A stretch of 64,000 nt of DNA from Lycorma delicatula (GCF_047948215.1 NC_134456.1:78296515-78360514), one strand, 5' to 3'; positions 11,368 to 23,200 are shown, counted from the stretch's first letter. A program made the numbers and translations. Notes: generated from the letters alone by a model not told the origin.

Positions 11368-13655
11368 TTAAATTAATTTTTTTTGTTTCAGTCTATTGAC
11401 TGGTTTGATGCAGCTCTCTAAGATTCGCTGTTTAGTGTTAGTGTTACATTTCAGTATACCCCCTACATCCTTAACAATTTGTTTTATGTATTTCAAACGT
11501 TGCCTGCCTGCACAATTTTTCCCTTCTATCAGTCCCTCCAATATTGAAGCGACTATTTTTAATATGTGGCTTATATGTCTGTCTCTTTTAATTATATTTT
11601 TCCAAATGCTTCTTTCTTCATCGATTTGCCGCAACACCTCTTCATTTGTCACTTTATCCTCCCATCTGATTTTTAAATTTTTCTGTAGCAGCACATTTCA
11701 AAAGCTTATAATCTTTTCTTCTCAGGTACTCCTATCGTTCAAGTTTCACTTCCATATAAAGCTAAGCTCCAAAAATATACTTTTAAAAATGTTTTCCTGA
11801 CGTTTAAATTAATTTTTGAATGTAAATAAATTATATCTCTGACTAAAGGCACGTTTCGCCTCTGCTTGTCGGCATTTTATATCGCTCCTGCTTCGTCCAT
11901 CTTTAGTAATTCTACTTCCCAAATAACAAAATCCTTCTACCTCCATAATCTTTTGTCTTCGTATTTTTACATTCAGTGGTCGATCTTCGTCATTTTTACT
12001 ATATTTCATTACTTTAATTTTGTTCTTCTTTATTTTCATGCGGTTGTTCTTGCGTAGGACTTATCCATGCCGTTCATTGTTTCTTCTAAATCTTTTTTAC
12101 GATCAGCTACAATTACCATATCATCAGCAAATCGTAGCATGTTTATCTTTTCATCTCGTACTGTTACTCCGGATCTAAATTGTTCTTTAACGTCATTAAC
12201 TGCTAGTTCTATGTAAAGATTAAAAAGGAACTGTGATAGGGAACATCCTTGTCAAATTCCCTTTTTTATTACGGATTATTTCTTAACTTCTTTGATTATT
12301 ACAGTTGCTGTTTGGTTTATGTAAATGTTAGCAATCGTGCTTCTATCTCTGTAGTTGAACCCTAATTTTTTTTAAATGCTGAAAATTTTATTCCAGTTTA
12401 CGTTATCAAATGCCTTTTCTAGATCTATAAATGCTAAGTATGTTGGTTTGTTTTTCTTTAATTTTCCTTCTACTGTTAATCTGAGCGCTAAAATTGCTTC
12501 CCTTCTCTCTTCTATACTTCTCCTGAAACCAAATTGGTCTTCTCCTAACACTTCTTCCAATCTCCTCTTAATTCTTCTATACAGAATTCTAGTTAAGATT
12601 TTTGATGCATGGCTAGTTAAGCTAATTGTTCTGTATTCTTCACATTTATCTCCTCCTGCTTTCTGTGGTATCATGACTATAACACTCTTTTTGAAGTCTG
12701 ACGGAACTTCCCCGTTTTCATAAATATTACACACCAGTTTGTATAATCTATCAATCGCTTCCTCACCTGCACTGCGCCGTAATTCTACAGGTATTCCGTC
12801 TATTTTAGGAGCATTTCTGCCATTCAAATCTTTTAATGCTCTTTTAAATTCAGATCTCAGTATTGTTTCTCCCATTTCATCCTCTTCAACTTCCTTTTCT
12901 TCCTCTATAACATCACTTTCTAATTCATTTCCTCCGTATAACTCTTCAATATATTCCACCCACCTATCGACTTTGTCTTTCGTATTATAAATCGGTGTAC
13001 CATCTTTGTTTAACACATTATTAGATTTTAATTTATGTACCCCAAAATTTTCCTTAACTTTTCTGTATGCTCCGTCTATTTTACCAATGTTCATTTCTCT
13101 TTCCACTTCTGAACACTTTTCTTTAATCCACTTTTTTTTCGTTAGTTTTCACTTACTGTTTATGGTATTTCTTAATTGTCGATAGTTCCTTTTACTTTCT
13201 TCTTCACTAGCACTCATATTTTCTACGTTCATCCATCAGCTGCAATATATCCTCTGAAATCCAAGGTTTTCTACCAGTTCTCTTTGTTCCGCCTAAGTTC
13301 GCTTCTGCTAATTTAAGAATTTCCTTTTTAAAATTCGCCCTTCTTCTACATTTTCTACCTTATCATTTTTATTCAGACCTCTTGCGATATCCTCCTGAAA
13401 AACGTCTTTACCTCCTCATCCTCAAGCTTCTCTAAATTCCACCGATTCATTTGACACCTTTTCTTCAGGTTTTTAAACCCCAATCTACATTTCATTATCA
13501 CTAAATTATGGTCGCTATTAATGTCTGCTCCAAGGTAATATTTGCAGTCGATGAGTTTTTCTTTACTTAACCATGATATAATATATCTGATACCTTGCAG
13601 TATCATCTGGCTTTTTCCATGTGTTTCTTCTTCTATTAATTCATATACTTAGTTA
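11368..13655 (-). pseudogene. 5'-truncated LINE: endonuclease tail, reverse transcriptase, C-terminus
   Basis: Read on the minus strand, this is ORF2 of a non-LTR retrotransposon. Right to left it holds the end of the apurinic-type endonuclease (KKPDDTARYQI and GADINSDHNLV, 13440-13625), a connector, the reverse transcriptase (12110-13106) and a C-terminal helical tail (EDKVTNEEVLRQIDEE ... GRQRLKYIKQIVKDV, 11368-11694). Frameshifts or stops interrupt it near 13600, 13110, 12370, 12240 and 12050. The endonuclease N-terminus is missing, so it is truncated at about 13655. No clear target duplication was found. The wording is typical of an insect endonuclease-reverse transcriptase group often placed near RTE/L2, but the clade is not certain. 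Confidence 0.9.
12372..13106 (-). pseudogene. Reverse transcriptase core of the LINE at 11.4-13.65 kb
   Basis: This 244-codon frame is the longest open frame in the window. It carries fingers and palm blocks in order: RNAPKIDGIPVEL (about residue 100), SVIVMIPQKAGGDKCEEY with YRTISL (about 140-165), GEDQFGFRR (about 195) and FIDLEKAFD (catalytic Asp near 228). The frame ends at 12372. In another frame the strand goes on to MLRFADDMVIVADR (about 12100-12145), which holds the two Asp residues of the [FY]xDD active site. The catalytic residues are therefore still legible, but the frame is broken between them and no active enzyme can be made. Confidence 0.9.
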
Positions 13656-15324
13656 CGAAAAAAAAAAATAAAAAAACCTTTTTATGATCTGACTGTTTCA
13701 AATTACCATTAAATTTACCAGTATATTTCACAGAATATACCCAATCTGAGTTGTGATGAATACTTCACGGAAATTATATTTTTTTTAAACAATAGAATTC
13801 CATGAACATAATTATTCTAAATTAATTATTTTACAGTAAATTAAAACGAAAGAAGCTTGTAATGTGAATGGAAAGGAAATAAAAACTGAATTTAAAAATT
13901 CGATCGGTTTTCTATCGAAGTATAATTTATATTTTACCTTACTAAATTTTTTTCTGAATTGGTTTATTTACGATCAGCTTCGATATTGAAGCTATAATTA
14001 TGTCATATGATTGACTATCATTTGAAGTAGCATCATCCAATGATAATCCACAGCGAGTAAGAAAATAATTAACATAAATAAATACAAGAAAACTAGTAAC
14101 TATTAAGTAACTTGATAATATTTTATAGTGTTTGAAAACTTTAGCAGAGCTTTACACGTATAATAATGAATTGATAAAATCCCACACAGACACTCTTTAC
14201 TTGGATCCACCTTTCAAAAGAGCATTTATACACTTCACTTCACTAGACTACAGAAATATTATTCTTTTACCCAGGTATGAATATTAAAATTTAACTATCG
14301 GTAAATATCAGTTAAACACAGATTAAATATAAATCTTCACACCATTAATTTTGTCGGATACGTAAATAGAATAACAATAAATGAAACATTAACTTTAAGA
14401 TAACCATAGATAAATAATTAATGTAGGCATCCATAAATTTGAATAACTGAAAATGTAAAAGAAAAACCAATTATAAGAAGTGGTATTTCCAAGAAACCAG
14501 ATCATAATAACGGTCCATCAATCATATGGAGCCTTTTCACCCTCCTAATATTCTCACTGCTGTCAAGTAAATTAAAAGATAGATGATTAACATACTTCTC
14601 CAGCTTGAACATATATTTCGAAACTAGGCGTTCAACTTTCCGGAACTTATAACTTCTCGAAATTTAACCTTTATGAAAAATTTATATTTTATTGTTTTAA
14701 TATTGGATTATTTATAGAAAATATTTTGGCAACAGCTTTCACTTTTTCTACTGTGGACGAATGCAATAAAGGAAAGTGAAAATATAGAGTACATTTTTAT
14801 CTGTAAATTCGAAATCAGTAATTATAAAACCACATAAAAAATATTATTATTAGCAATTAATGTAATACATAATTAACATAGTAAGAGATACAAAAAATTA
14901 TCATTTTATTACACTAGTTCACATTTTAAGTTTTTCAATAAATTTTAAGCTTAACTTGTTTTAATATAACAGAAAAACATAAGAGAATTGTTAATTGTAT
15001 TTAAAAAACTTTTCTTAAACTAAGTAATTTCATTTTATAATTTTTTTTTTAAACATAAACTGAAAAAAATTACTTTTTGGCTACTTTTCAACCTACCTTT
15101 ATTTTATAGTTGTTCAAAAAGGGGAAAATATAACAAAATATGATCCTTAATAACAAATTTTTTCTCATTAGTTCTTCTAGTTTACGTGTTTTTTGACAAA
15201 CAATTTTTTTTTAGAAATTGAAATAAATTTTTAAAGGAAATAGTAATTCAGCCAGATATGATATATATATATATATTTTTTTAAATTAGTACTTAGATGA
15301 AAAAAAAATCGTTAAAACGTTTTT
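13656..15324. other. AT-rich stretch, nothing recognised
   Basis: About 1.7 kb with no transposon motif, box A/B pair or long repeat seen. A slightly less AT-rich patch at 14160-14260 could not be assigned. Confidence 0.45.
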
Positions 15325-15492
15325 AGATGATATTTATATAACCACATATCTCAGGAACGGTCGAACTGAGAATGTACAAGACTACACTTCATTTACACTC
15401 ATACATCATATCATCCTCATTCATCCTCTGAAGAATTATCTAAACGGTAGTTACCGGAGGCTAAACAGGAAAAAGAAAGATGATATTTATAT
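15325..15492 (+). mobile_element. SINE-1, 5'-truncated, with perfect 15-bp target duplication
   Basis: Only the 3' half of SINE-1 is present (15340-15477, from ACCACATATCTCAGGAACGG to GGCTAAACAGGAAAAAGAA). It is bounded by identical 15-mers AGATGATATTTATAT at 15325-15339 and 15478-15492. The perfect duplication makes this a relatively recent insertion that was 5'-truncated at insertion, as LINE machinery often does. A SINE-2 copy starts at the next base. Confidence 0.92.
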
Positions 15493-15674
15493 GCCGGCCT
15501 CCGTGGCGTGAGTACTAACGTCTTGGCCTTTCATCTGTAGGTCCCGGGTTCGAATCCCGGTCATGACATTTTCACAAGCTACAAAATTTTCATTTCATCT
15601 CATCCTCTGAAGCAATACCTAACGGTATTCCCGGAGGTTAAAAAAAGAAGAGAAAAAAGAGATGTTATTTATTT
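15493..15674 (+). mobile_element. SINE-2 (tRNA-derived), reference copy
   Basis: The head GCCGGCCTCCGTGGCGTGAG begins directly after a target-duplication 15-mer. Box B is canonical (CCCGGGTTCGAATCCCGGT, 15542-15560). The body is short and the 3' tail CATCCTCTGAAGCAATACCT, AACGGTATTCCCGGAGGTTA, then an A-rich end, closely resembles the SINE-1 tail. The sequence after the tail, AGATGTTATTTATTT (15660-15674), resembles the 15-bp target duplicated around the neighbouring SINE-1, so both may have used the same site. A full tRNA cloverleaf cannot be drawn. Confidence 0.85.
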
Positions 15675-15694
15675 GTAAAAAAAAAAAATAATTT

Positions 15695-16325
15695 CATGTT
15701 AGTACGAGCGTTATATAATAACCCTGTGCGGAGTTTTGCGGTCTCCCATCGGGCGCCTTCCCAGGTGGCGGATAGGGGAATGCTCACCAGATATGGTGGG
15801 TACCGGGTGATAGAATACTAGGGCGGACCAAAATTGGCAACAGCTCAAAGGCTTTTACAGCGGAAGAAGAAGAATTTCCCAATGGTGGAGAGAGTCTAGG
15901 GAAGTAACCCTGAAAGATACTCTTGCAAGTCTGGAAGCAGAGAGGTGGCAACCCCACCACCAGTCTTACTCTACGCAGCGCTCGTACTGCGGCTAGAGGA
16001 ATCTTTACAGTACTGGCAAGCATCCATTATCCTCGGATCAGGGTCGGAATAATCGTCAAAGTAAACTGGAAAAGTTAAAATTAAAAAAAACGTTTAAATG
16101 GATTATGAACACAGTAAAGGTGGCAACTAGATTGTTAGAGGTTTGTCTTACAAAGAGATGGAATTAGCAAAGCTCTTTCATGATGTGTATGCCTCTTTGG
16201 AGACTTCCTTCTCAAGTATGGAGATGCAAACCGAGAGGAAGAAGAGATTAGGATCCTGAAGATAGCGATGGATGCCGGAACAGGCCAATGAGCCTATTCC
16301 ATGACGGATGATGATGATGATTATG
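15695..16325 (+). mobile_element. LINE-derived fragment: 5'-UTR-like block joined to a (GAT)n-ending 3' block
   Basis: This is a G+C-richer block with text such as GTCTCCCATCGGGCGCCTTC and CCCAGGTGGCGGATAGGGGA. A second part ends CAGGCCAATGAGCCTATTCC then ATGACGGATGATGATGATGA. A (GAT)n 3' terminus is a usual LINE ending. The first part has the look of the leader found ahead of RTE-like ORFs in arthropods, but that is recalled resemblance and not shown here. No ORF with reverse transcriptase motifs lies between, so the unit is either internally deleted or a non-autonomous derivative. Confidence 0.5.
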
Positions 16326-17625
16326 ATATAAAATAACTCGCTAGAAAGTAATAAACTGAAGCATTGTCTTAAAAAGAAGCTGATTAAGACAGAGTATATT
16401 TTATTATTCAGCATTACATACGTATCATCATTACAATTATATAGTAATCTATATAATTGTGGGACGTAATGATTTTTTTTTCTTCGCACACCTAATGAAG
16501 TTCGGGTCTTTTTTTCAAATACCATTTAATTCCTACTGTAATTACACTTACTTTAAGTTCTGAACACGTTCCCTTAAAGAGCGTGTCAAAATAAACTATA
16601 AATTTCCTTTTTTTTTATAATTTTTTAAAAATAATAATTTCTGAGGAGAAAAGTTATGATCAGGGCAGGGAGAAAGATTAGGTAGGTTTTCAGACAGCAT
16701 TTAATTATTTATTGCTGTTTCTCACGGGTAGGATATTGATTGTTAAAAGGATACTGTTCTTCTGTTTTGATTAAATTTTAGAAGTCAAATTTTTTTCAAT
16801 AAAATTAAAATAACAATAATATGTTGTTTTAATAACGAATTATGTTATTTAAATAACATATTTATGTTAATGGGAAATTAAATGAAGAATAAAATAAGAC
16901 ATCCTTGAATTTTATCGTTATATTTATCGAGTAGTCAAGCTTAAAAAATATCGAAAAAAATATGGAGCAAGTTAATTTCATTCATTTATGCAATTATTGT
17001 CGAAATATTTTGATAGACTTTTTTTTAAATATTCCTGAAAATTGAAAAAAATAATGTTGTTTAACAGAGGTAAATCGAAACAAACCATATTGTACATTGA
17101 ATAAACATATTCTGTTTGTATAAGTAATGCATTAAAAAGACTATTTGTACTACCTTTATATAAATAGCTAAATAAACTTTATATTGTGAAATTTATGTAA
17201 ATATAAAATAGTATAGATTGATTATATTTACTTATTACTTTCAATTTACTTAGTTACATAAATATTCTTTATCAGTTACTTATTTTAAAAGAGTACTGTC
17301 GTGAGTAATATTTAATTGAAATTATTCAATTTATCTTTTTTATATTATATTTATTATTTAAACAGTTCTAATTTTTAGAATTCATAAAGTAAATTATCTT
17401 ACAATTCAGACTCCAAAATATTACAATTTCCCATTGACGTAATTTTCATTCATTTTATGATTGATTCATATTAAAGAGAAAAAGGTTAAAACAAGTTTAA
17501 CATAGAGTTAAATTCAAAGACATATTTTTAATTTCAAGCAAAAATTTTCAAAAGGTTGCTAACAAGAAAGTATATAATTGATAATTACTTACTTTTACTT
17601 TCCGGGTCCGGAATAAAAAACACTA
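16326..17625. other. AT-rich stretch, nothing recognised
   Basis: No coding or repeat structure was identified. It contains the 18-bp perfect AT palindrome ATGTTATTTAAATAACAT (16842-16859), which is unremarkable at this base composition. Confidence 0.45.
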
Positions 17626-18597
17626 TCATATTCTGTACTTCCAGTTCTCAGCATCTATGAACGTCTGGTCACTTGGTACCAGCAGTTCCTCATGTGCTTG
17701 AGCCTCTTCCATATTTGGACACAAGAGTAGATGTTCCATTACCGGGATCTCCTCACAATCACACCTATCACTCTCCTGATATCCCCAGCTTCCCATATTA
17801 CTTCGTCTTCTTTCCATTCTAGTCCTAGGTTTATTCAGTGCCCGTCAAGCAATATATATTAACTGATGTCCTCTAGGGAACACATTTTCGGGTACGTGAC
17901 CCGAAAATTCATCTGATATGTCAAATTTTACAGCTGTTCGCACCGGGTCTCAGGAGGAACCATCAGAGGTGATATTCTCTGGATGAAGCGACTGTTTATC
18001 TAGATTTAGGCAGAGGATTGAGAACTATATGCTTCTAAATAAGAAAATTTAGGGTCTGTTTTTTTCTTTCCATTTCTCTCATCATTTATGATAGGTAGTG
18101 CTATAACAGCTGAAGGGTAAATCCTGTGAACCTGTGTTGTTTTCCGACAATCGGCTACAATGCGCACTCTACCGTTCTGAACTACATCGAAATTTCTAGA
18201 GTGTAGAGATGATTCCTATACTGGGACTGAGTACTCTCCTACCGCAAAACACAGTCATTGTCGTGGCCCGAAGCACTACTAGTTGAGCTTCTCACGTAGA
18301 ACCAATCAGTTTGCGAGTAATATTATTTCTCGCGGAAATTTTTCCTTTCAACTCTAGGCAGTACTATTTAAACAGCAATGTACGGGCAAGCTTTTTTCAA
18401 AGTATCTCGAATCGCTGCAATATTCCAACCAAGAATCTCTACAATTTATATCCAGTTCCTTTCTCGTTTCTTTATCTCGAAAATGAAAAGCACTTACCTG
18501 TGTCTTGCTGGAGTTTTTTCTCAGATGATTTTCTTCATAGTAATCTGCTAACTCTGCTAAGGCTTATACGTTTATTCTTGACCTTTATTATCTATTG
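17626..18597 (-). pseudogene. LINE reverse transcriptase C-terminal half (second LINE family)
   Basis: On the minus strand, one mostly collinear set of frames gives LAELADYYEENHLR, SSKTQVSAFHFRD (about 18500), a connection region (KLIGST, then an Ala/Thr-rich stretch), LHPENITSDGSS, FDISDEFSGHVPENVFPRGH (about 17880-17985), LNKPRTRMERRRSNMGSWGY and the cysteine motif CDCEEIPVMEHLLLCPN (about 17730-17775). This order, thumb then connection then a C-x-C...H...C end, is typical of Jockey/CR1-group LINE ORF2 C-termini. Stops at 17845 and 17959 and earlier frameshifts kill it. The RT palm with its YxDD box is missing upstream of 18597, so it is 5'-truncated. It is a different family from the 11.4-13.65 kb LINE. 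Confidence 0.82.
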
Positions 18598-18663
18598 ATA
18601 ATTGAGACTGACAAAGTGAATATATTACATTAGTGGCAATATATTATCCACTATATATTAAGA

Positions 18664-18714
18664 AATAATATATTATTGCAAGGGTTTTGGAAATCCTTGC
18701 AATAATTTATTATT
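18664..18714. repeat. 20-bp-arm hairpin
   Basis: AATAATATATTATTGCAAGG (18664-18683) and CCTTGCAATAATTTATTATT (18695-18714) pair with one mismatch around an 11-nt loop. The GCAAGG part makes it more than plain AT self-complementarity. No function is suggested. Confidence 0.7.
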
Positions 18715-19089
18715 TGCTCTCCTACGACATATTTACTAGTTTAAATGTCGATATTTAGAAACATATATGAGATTGTCACTAAAATGTAGACTATTGTTAC
18801 AAAGATATTCTAACCGTAACTTCTAAAATATTAAAGCAAAGAAATGTTAACAAGATAGATTACACGTAAACACCGCTGTTTGTGCTTAAAAAATCATAAT
18901 AAACTTAATCTTGAAGCGATTACAATTAAGTTTTAGTTTAAATTTTATTACAGCAGCTAGCTGTGTTAGATTGTTGCAAAGACTAAGGCATTATATGCCC
19001 GGGCTTCGGTACCGTTCTCTTGCAGTATAAGAAAACACTGTGTACGCCGGTACACAGAAACAAAATTAATAACTGTCGTGTAAAGAAAT

Positions 19090-19950
19090 TATACTCGTCT
19101 ATCGTAGAAATTCTCCGAGTAATAGAAGCATAGTTATGTGAATAGTTTTTCAAAATCGGAAGCATTTGAAAAGGATACTGAAAGGTAGACCAAAAACAAG
19201 TGCCAGAAACCCAGAAAGAATTTACTGTCTTCCAAAAGTTCAGTTTTTAGTATTAGTGGTCAACTCTAGACTTTTAAAAGTACTGTTCGTGATGTTGTTT
19301 GCAATTGATAAACTAATAAATATTGTGCATATAAACTCCAGCTACGCCATAAAATTAAACCTAACGATAAGCCACTAAGTGTTCTATTTGCAACGAGTAT
19401 GTTAGACTTCATTTTTTCTTTGATCAAAACTATCTGTAGCGAATTTTAATTTTCTGATGAAGCAACATTCCATTTTCATAAGTCTTAAATCGGCGCAATT
19501 GTCGAGTATGGAATTCAAAAGTCCACACCAATCGACCGAAATACGTCCCCAACAAATAGAAAGTGAATGTCTAAAGTGATATAATGCATAATCAAATTTT
19601 TGGGCCATTTTTTAAAGGATTGAAAATAAAGTCAAATGTTCCAAGAAAATACAGCTTCTCCACAACATGTAGAAGTTGTGCGGACTGCGCTCAACAACAG
19701 ATTCCAAAAAGGCTGGATAGGAACAGAAGCTCCGGTCGCTTGTCACCACGAAATTACCATTTTAATGATGTATTTTTTTACGAATGTATAAAAAACATCG
19801 TATACTAAGAAAAAATCCAGTGACTTACGCTAAAGATTACATCAGCAGTGGAAACGATCTACAGACATGCTCCCCAGAGTTTATTATCTGTTTGATACAG
19901 GGTTGTAAACTGTGCTCATATTAAGTTACATTAGAAGAAAAAAAGTCTTT
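19090..19950 (+). pseudogene. IS630/Tc1-type transposase relic (second copy of the DUF4817-like group)
   Basis: Reading across frames on the plus strand gives SNRSIVMW, GRPKTSARNPERI (19184-19220), STVRDVV, YAYKLQLRHKIKPNDKPLS (19325-19380), FSDEATFHFH with the first catalytic Asp (19455-19485), NRRNCRVWNS, then MHNQIFGPFF (19584-19615), VVRTALNNRFQ and GWIGTEAPVA (19672-19735). The block order matches the relic at 2.74-3.73 kb, but the wording differs enough to be another family of the same group. There are many stops and at least four frame changes. The second Asp is lost or unclear and the DFFLWG block is degraded. The N-terminal start and terminal repeats were not located. Confidence 0.82.
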
Positions 19951-20104
19951 GTACTTTCATGTAATAAAAAACATTTATTTTTAATTCTAAATAAAATAAT
20001 ATAAATTTAATTTAAAACTACAATTTTTTTCTGGATTTCTGGTATATGTTAAATAGATATCGTAACGTGTAGAGAAGCCTTAAGAAACAATAAGGAGAGA
20101 GAAT

Positions 20105-20790
20105 ATAAAGAAAGAATTATCTGGAGGGACGATAAAAAAGATTCTTCCTCGAAAAGAACTTACAAAAAAGCGTAGAAGGTGCAGACAATGAAAATTATTA
20201 CTCCTGAACAATCAAAAGGACGGTCGGGTACTGGTTTTCCATGCCAGAAGGTATGAATACCTGGCCCAGGACCAGTGGAGAGACAGTTAGTATTTCTACA
20301 AGTTCTAGTTTGGTGCAGAGTGCGATAAAAGCGATAACAGTAAGTGTTTGGTAACAACGAGTTAAGAGTGCGTCACGGGTATTCAATTCTGATCAATGGT
20401 TGAAAACAAGAAATTGTTCGTGAGTTATTTGTGAACCGAAGTGAAACTGACAGTATTTGTTCTTTTTTGCAAACAGTAAAAGTAATAATTACTTGCAGAA
20501 AGTAGTTGTATGAATTTTAGATTTTTCTATTGTTCTCTTATTGTTAATGCATTATTAGTTCTCTTAATCGTTATAAAGTTTTTATTAAATCGGACTCTAT
20601 TTTGGTATTTATAACTTGTCATTAAATCAATTTTGTTTTTTAATTTGAATTACTATTTTGTATGTTATATATATTTATATTATTATTATTTATTTTATAA
20701 ATTCTTAGAGTAATAAGTAGTATTTAGAGGAAATTTTTTTTTTTCTTGAATGGTGAATCCTTATCCTTGTCGAACGGCGAACACGCGACA
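20105..20790 (+). mobile_element. LTR-like block A (homologous to 28.26-28.98 kb)
   Basis: From about 20150 this matches the block at 28315-28978 in the same orientation. Shared words include GACAATGAAAATTATTAC, CGGGTACTGGTT, TTGTTCGGTGAGTTATT-like text, TTGAATTACTATTTTGT and CTTGTCGAAC with GCGAACA near the end. Block B has a TATA box at the expected place; here it is decayed to TATGAATA. No primer-binding site follows and no gag-pol frame lies between the two blocks, so both are best read as solo LTRs. The start boundary is uncertain. Confidence 0.6.
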
Positions 20791-21397
20791 TCAACTATAT
20801 AATAATCTGTCATCTTCTAATATGTATTATGAATCATTTTATTTAATTGGCGATTTATCCATTTAATCTTATATAAATCTAGTCTGGTATGAGCGATACC
20901 AGATCTGATATAATATATCTACGTATATTTATCTCTATATGTAAACCTACATTTGATTTATTAATACGGATGATTTATCATTAGTTAGAATTGATGATTG
21001 CATTTATTATAATAAACACTAATAAACGGATAGGATTATTTATTTATATTATCTATGTTTATATAATTAACTAACATACTGTAGTTGGTTTTATTTAGAA
21101 ACACATGTTATTTTAGTGGTATATCAATTTAATATTATAACATTAAGTTTATTAAGATCAATAACAATGTAATTAATACGTAATGTTATATCTAATTAAA
21201 AAATTTGTTTAGATCACTGTAGTTAAAATAATATCGTACTCAATGAACGTAATACTGTACAGCACGCGGCGTATTGCTGTGCACATAGGCTGACGGCTGG
21301 CTTACCGTGCTACTAACTATCCTGAACAACTCTGACAATGTACTGCACACCAGTACACATACGGAGCTAAACGAGATGTTTTTTTAAAGGAATAAGT
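20791..21397. other. AT-rich flank, then a G+C-richer patch
   Basis: 20.8-21.2 kb is AT-rich and includes the small perfect hairpin TCTGGTAT-GAGCG-ATACCAGA (20883-20903). 21240-21380 is richer in G+C (GTACAGCACGCGGCGTATTG, then GCTGACGGCTGGCTTACC) and continues after the SINE at 21692. It is an unidentified older sequence interrupted by that insertion. Confidence 0.4.
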
Positions 21398-21691
21398 GTT
21401 CCACCCAACCCACCAAGATGGTCAAGTGGTGAACGAGTCTTCGGAAATCAGCTGATTTCGAAGTCAAGAGTTTCAACGTTGAAATCCTAGTAAAGGCAGT
21501 TACTTTTATGCGGATTTGATTACTAGATCTTGGATGCCGGTGTTCTTTGGCAGAACTCAGAAATAGTCGACCTGGTTTTGTACAAGACAACACTTCACTT
21601 ACACTCATACATATCATCCTCATTCATCCTCTAAAGTAATACCTTACGGCGATTCCCGGAGGCTAAACAGGAAAAAAAAAACGTTCCACCC
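21398..21691 (+). mobile_element. SINE-1 copy with 9-bp target duplication
   Basis: The body is 21407-21682, from AACCCACCAAGATGGTCAAG (a diverged head, box A weakened) to GGAGGCTAAACAGGAAAAAA. It is bracketed by GTTCCACCC at 21398-21406 and again at 21683-21691. It is nearly full length and clearly inserted into the G+C-richer sequence on either side. Confidence 0.9.
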
Positions 21692-23200
21692 GTCCTAACA
21701 TCTATCTATCTCGCACGCAATGTGCACAGCTGCACGCGGCCCGCTATACTCGATCAACGTTTTAGTTGATTTTAAGAGTTTTATACAACGGACTTTCTTA
21801 CGAGAATATATACTACTATTCACAATAAAAACATTCTATTCAGTTATCGGCAGTTCATTACACCACCACCTAAGTTATCGATATGATTTCAACATGTTTT
21901 TTAATAATATACTATAATAAACTGTAATCTTCAAACTGTTGACAAATTTCAGTTATGGATAAAATATCTGAAATATTGCCAAATAATTTGTATAAACAGA
22001 CTAATAGCGACATAAGGTTTCACTGGGTACAGATTGATTCTTTTTTCATTTAAATTTAAATTTTCCCAAAAAAAAAACCCTCCCTGGTGGTTGTATTAAT
22101 ACAAGATACTGAATTTTTTTTTTCACTTTTCGTGTATTTATATTCCATTAACATACAAAACATGACTTGCAACTTTTACACGTTTACGGAATAAACTTAC
22201 TGTAAAAATGTTACGCTGAAATATAAATATCACACATTCGTGAAATTAATAACGAGTATATAAACTTTACGACATGTCCGGTTTCAGCAAAATACAGTAG
22301 CTGACTAAATGTTATTAAGAAAAGGATAATTTTTGTGTAAATTCAGCCGCAGTCCATATGATAGCTACTATATAATAACAAAGTTTAAAAATATCAGTTA
22401 AGGAGGTTTAAGTGTAAAGGAAAAATTTCTGCATGAATCAGAACATTATAATCAGTTATTAGTTGTCGAAATCTGTCAACTGAAACTGGGAAAGTATATG
22501 TAGAGATCGGTAAAAAAAAATTAAATAATTTTTTTTTTCGCCTTAAGTAGGTATTAAAAAAAAATTAATTAAAAATAAATGGTAAATAATTTTTGAAAAA
22601 AGTCCAAATGTTTATTTTTGTCAGATAGACGTTTGTGCTTATGTACGTGTGTAAAGTGGCGTGTATTTCGTCTTATAATTCTACCCACGTTGACCAAAAT
22701 ATTATGATGTTTTGACTGAAATATTATTTCGACCAAAACACTGGACTTTCGATTAGTTTCGTTTAATCGATTAGTTTTACGTTATTTTCAGCCAAAATAC
22801 AAAAAATAAATATAAAAAAAAATCAAATATCCAACTGAAAATAATAAAAATCAATTAGGTTAAAAGATTCACATTAAATTTTTAAAAAAATAAACAAAAA
22901 AAATGTCAAAAAAAACTTTAAATTTCAAATCTTTACTAGGATATATTTGGACCAAAATTATAAAAACATTTATTTAATAGTCGCCCCTCACCAAAAATTG
23001 CTATTTCTTGTTTCCGAAAAGAAGTTGAAGGAAATGTCTGTCAATAGGCCATCAAACCACTGTAAGAACGTTTTACTCATCTTACTCTAATGGTATGTGA
23101 TAACAAAATATTGTTTAAAAGTTCTCAATATATAAATTTTTTAAATTTATAATCCATTTCGAAAGTTATCCATTGCATTTAAACTTTTATTTTGTTTGTT
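21692..23200. other. No feature recognised
   Basis: After a short G+C-richer piece (to about 21770) this is AT-rich. 22980-23070 contains less biased text (AGTCGCCCCTCACC, GGCCATCAAACCAC) that could be an old repeat but was not matched elsewhere in the window. Confidence 0.4.

Noticed and set aside
11396..12990. Plus-strand frames rich in Ser, Phe and Leu
   Set aside because: They lie opposite the minus-strand LINE ORF2 and have no motifs of their own.
15542..15560. A true tRNA gene at the canonical box B
   Set aside because: No acceptor stem or full cloverleaf can be drawn around it, and the same sequence recurs with a common non-tRNA tail, so it is a SINE.
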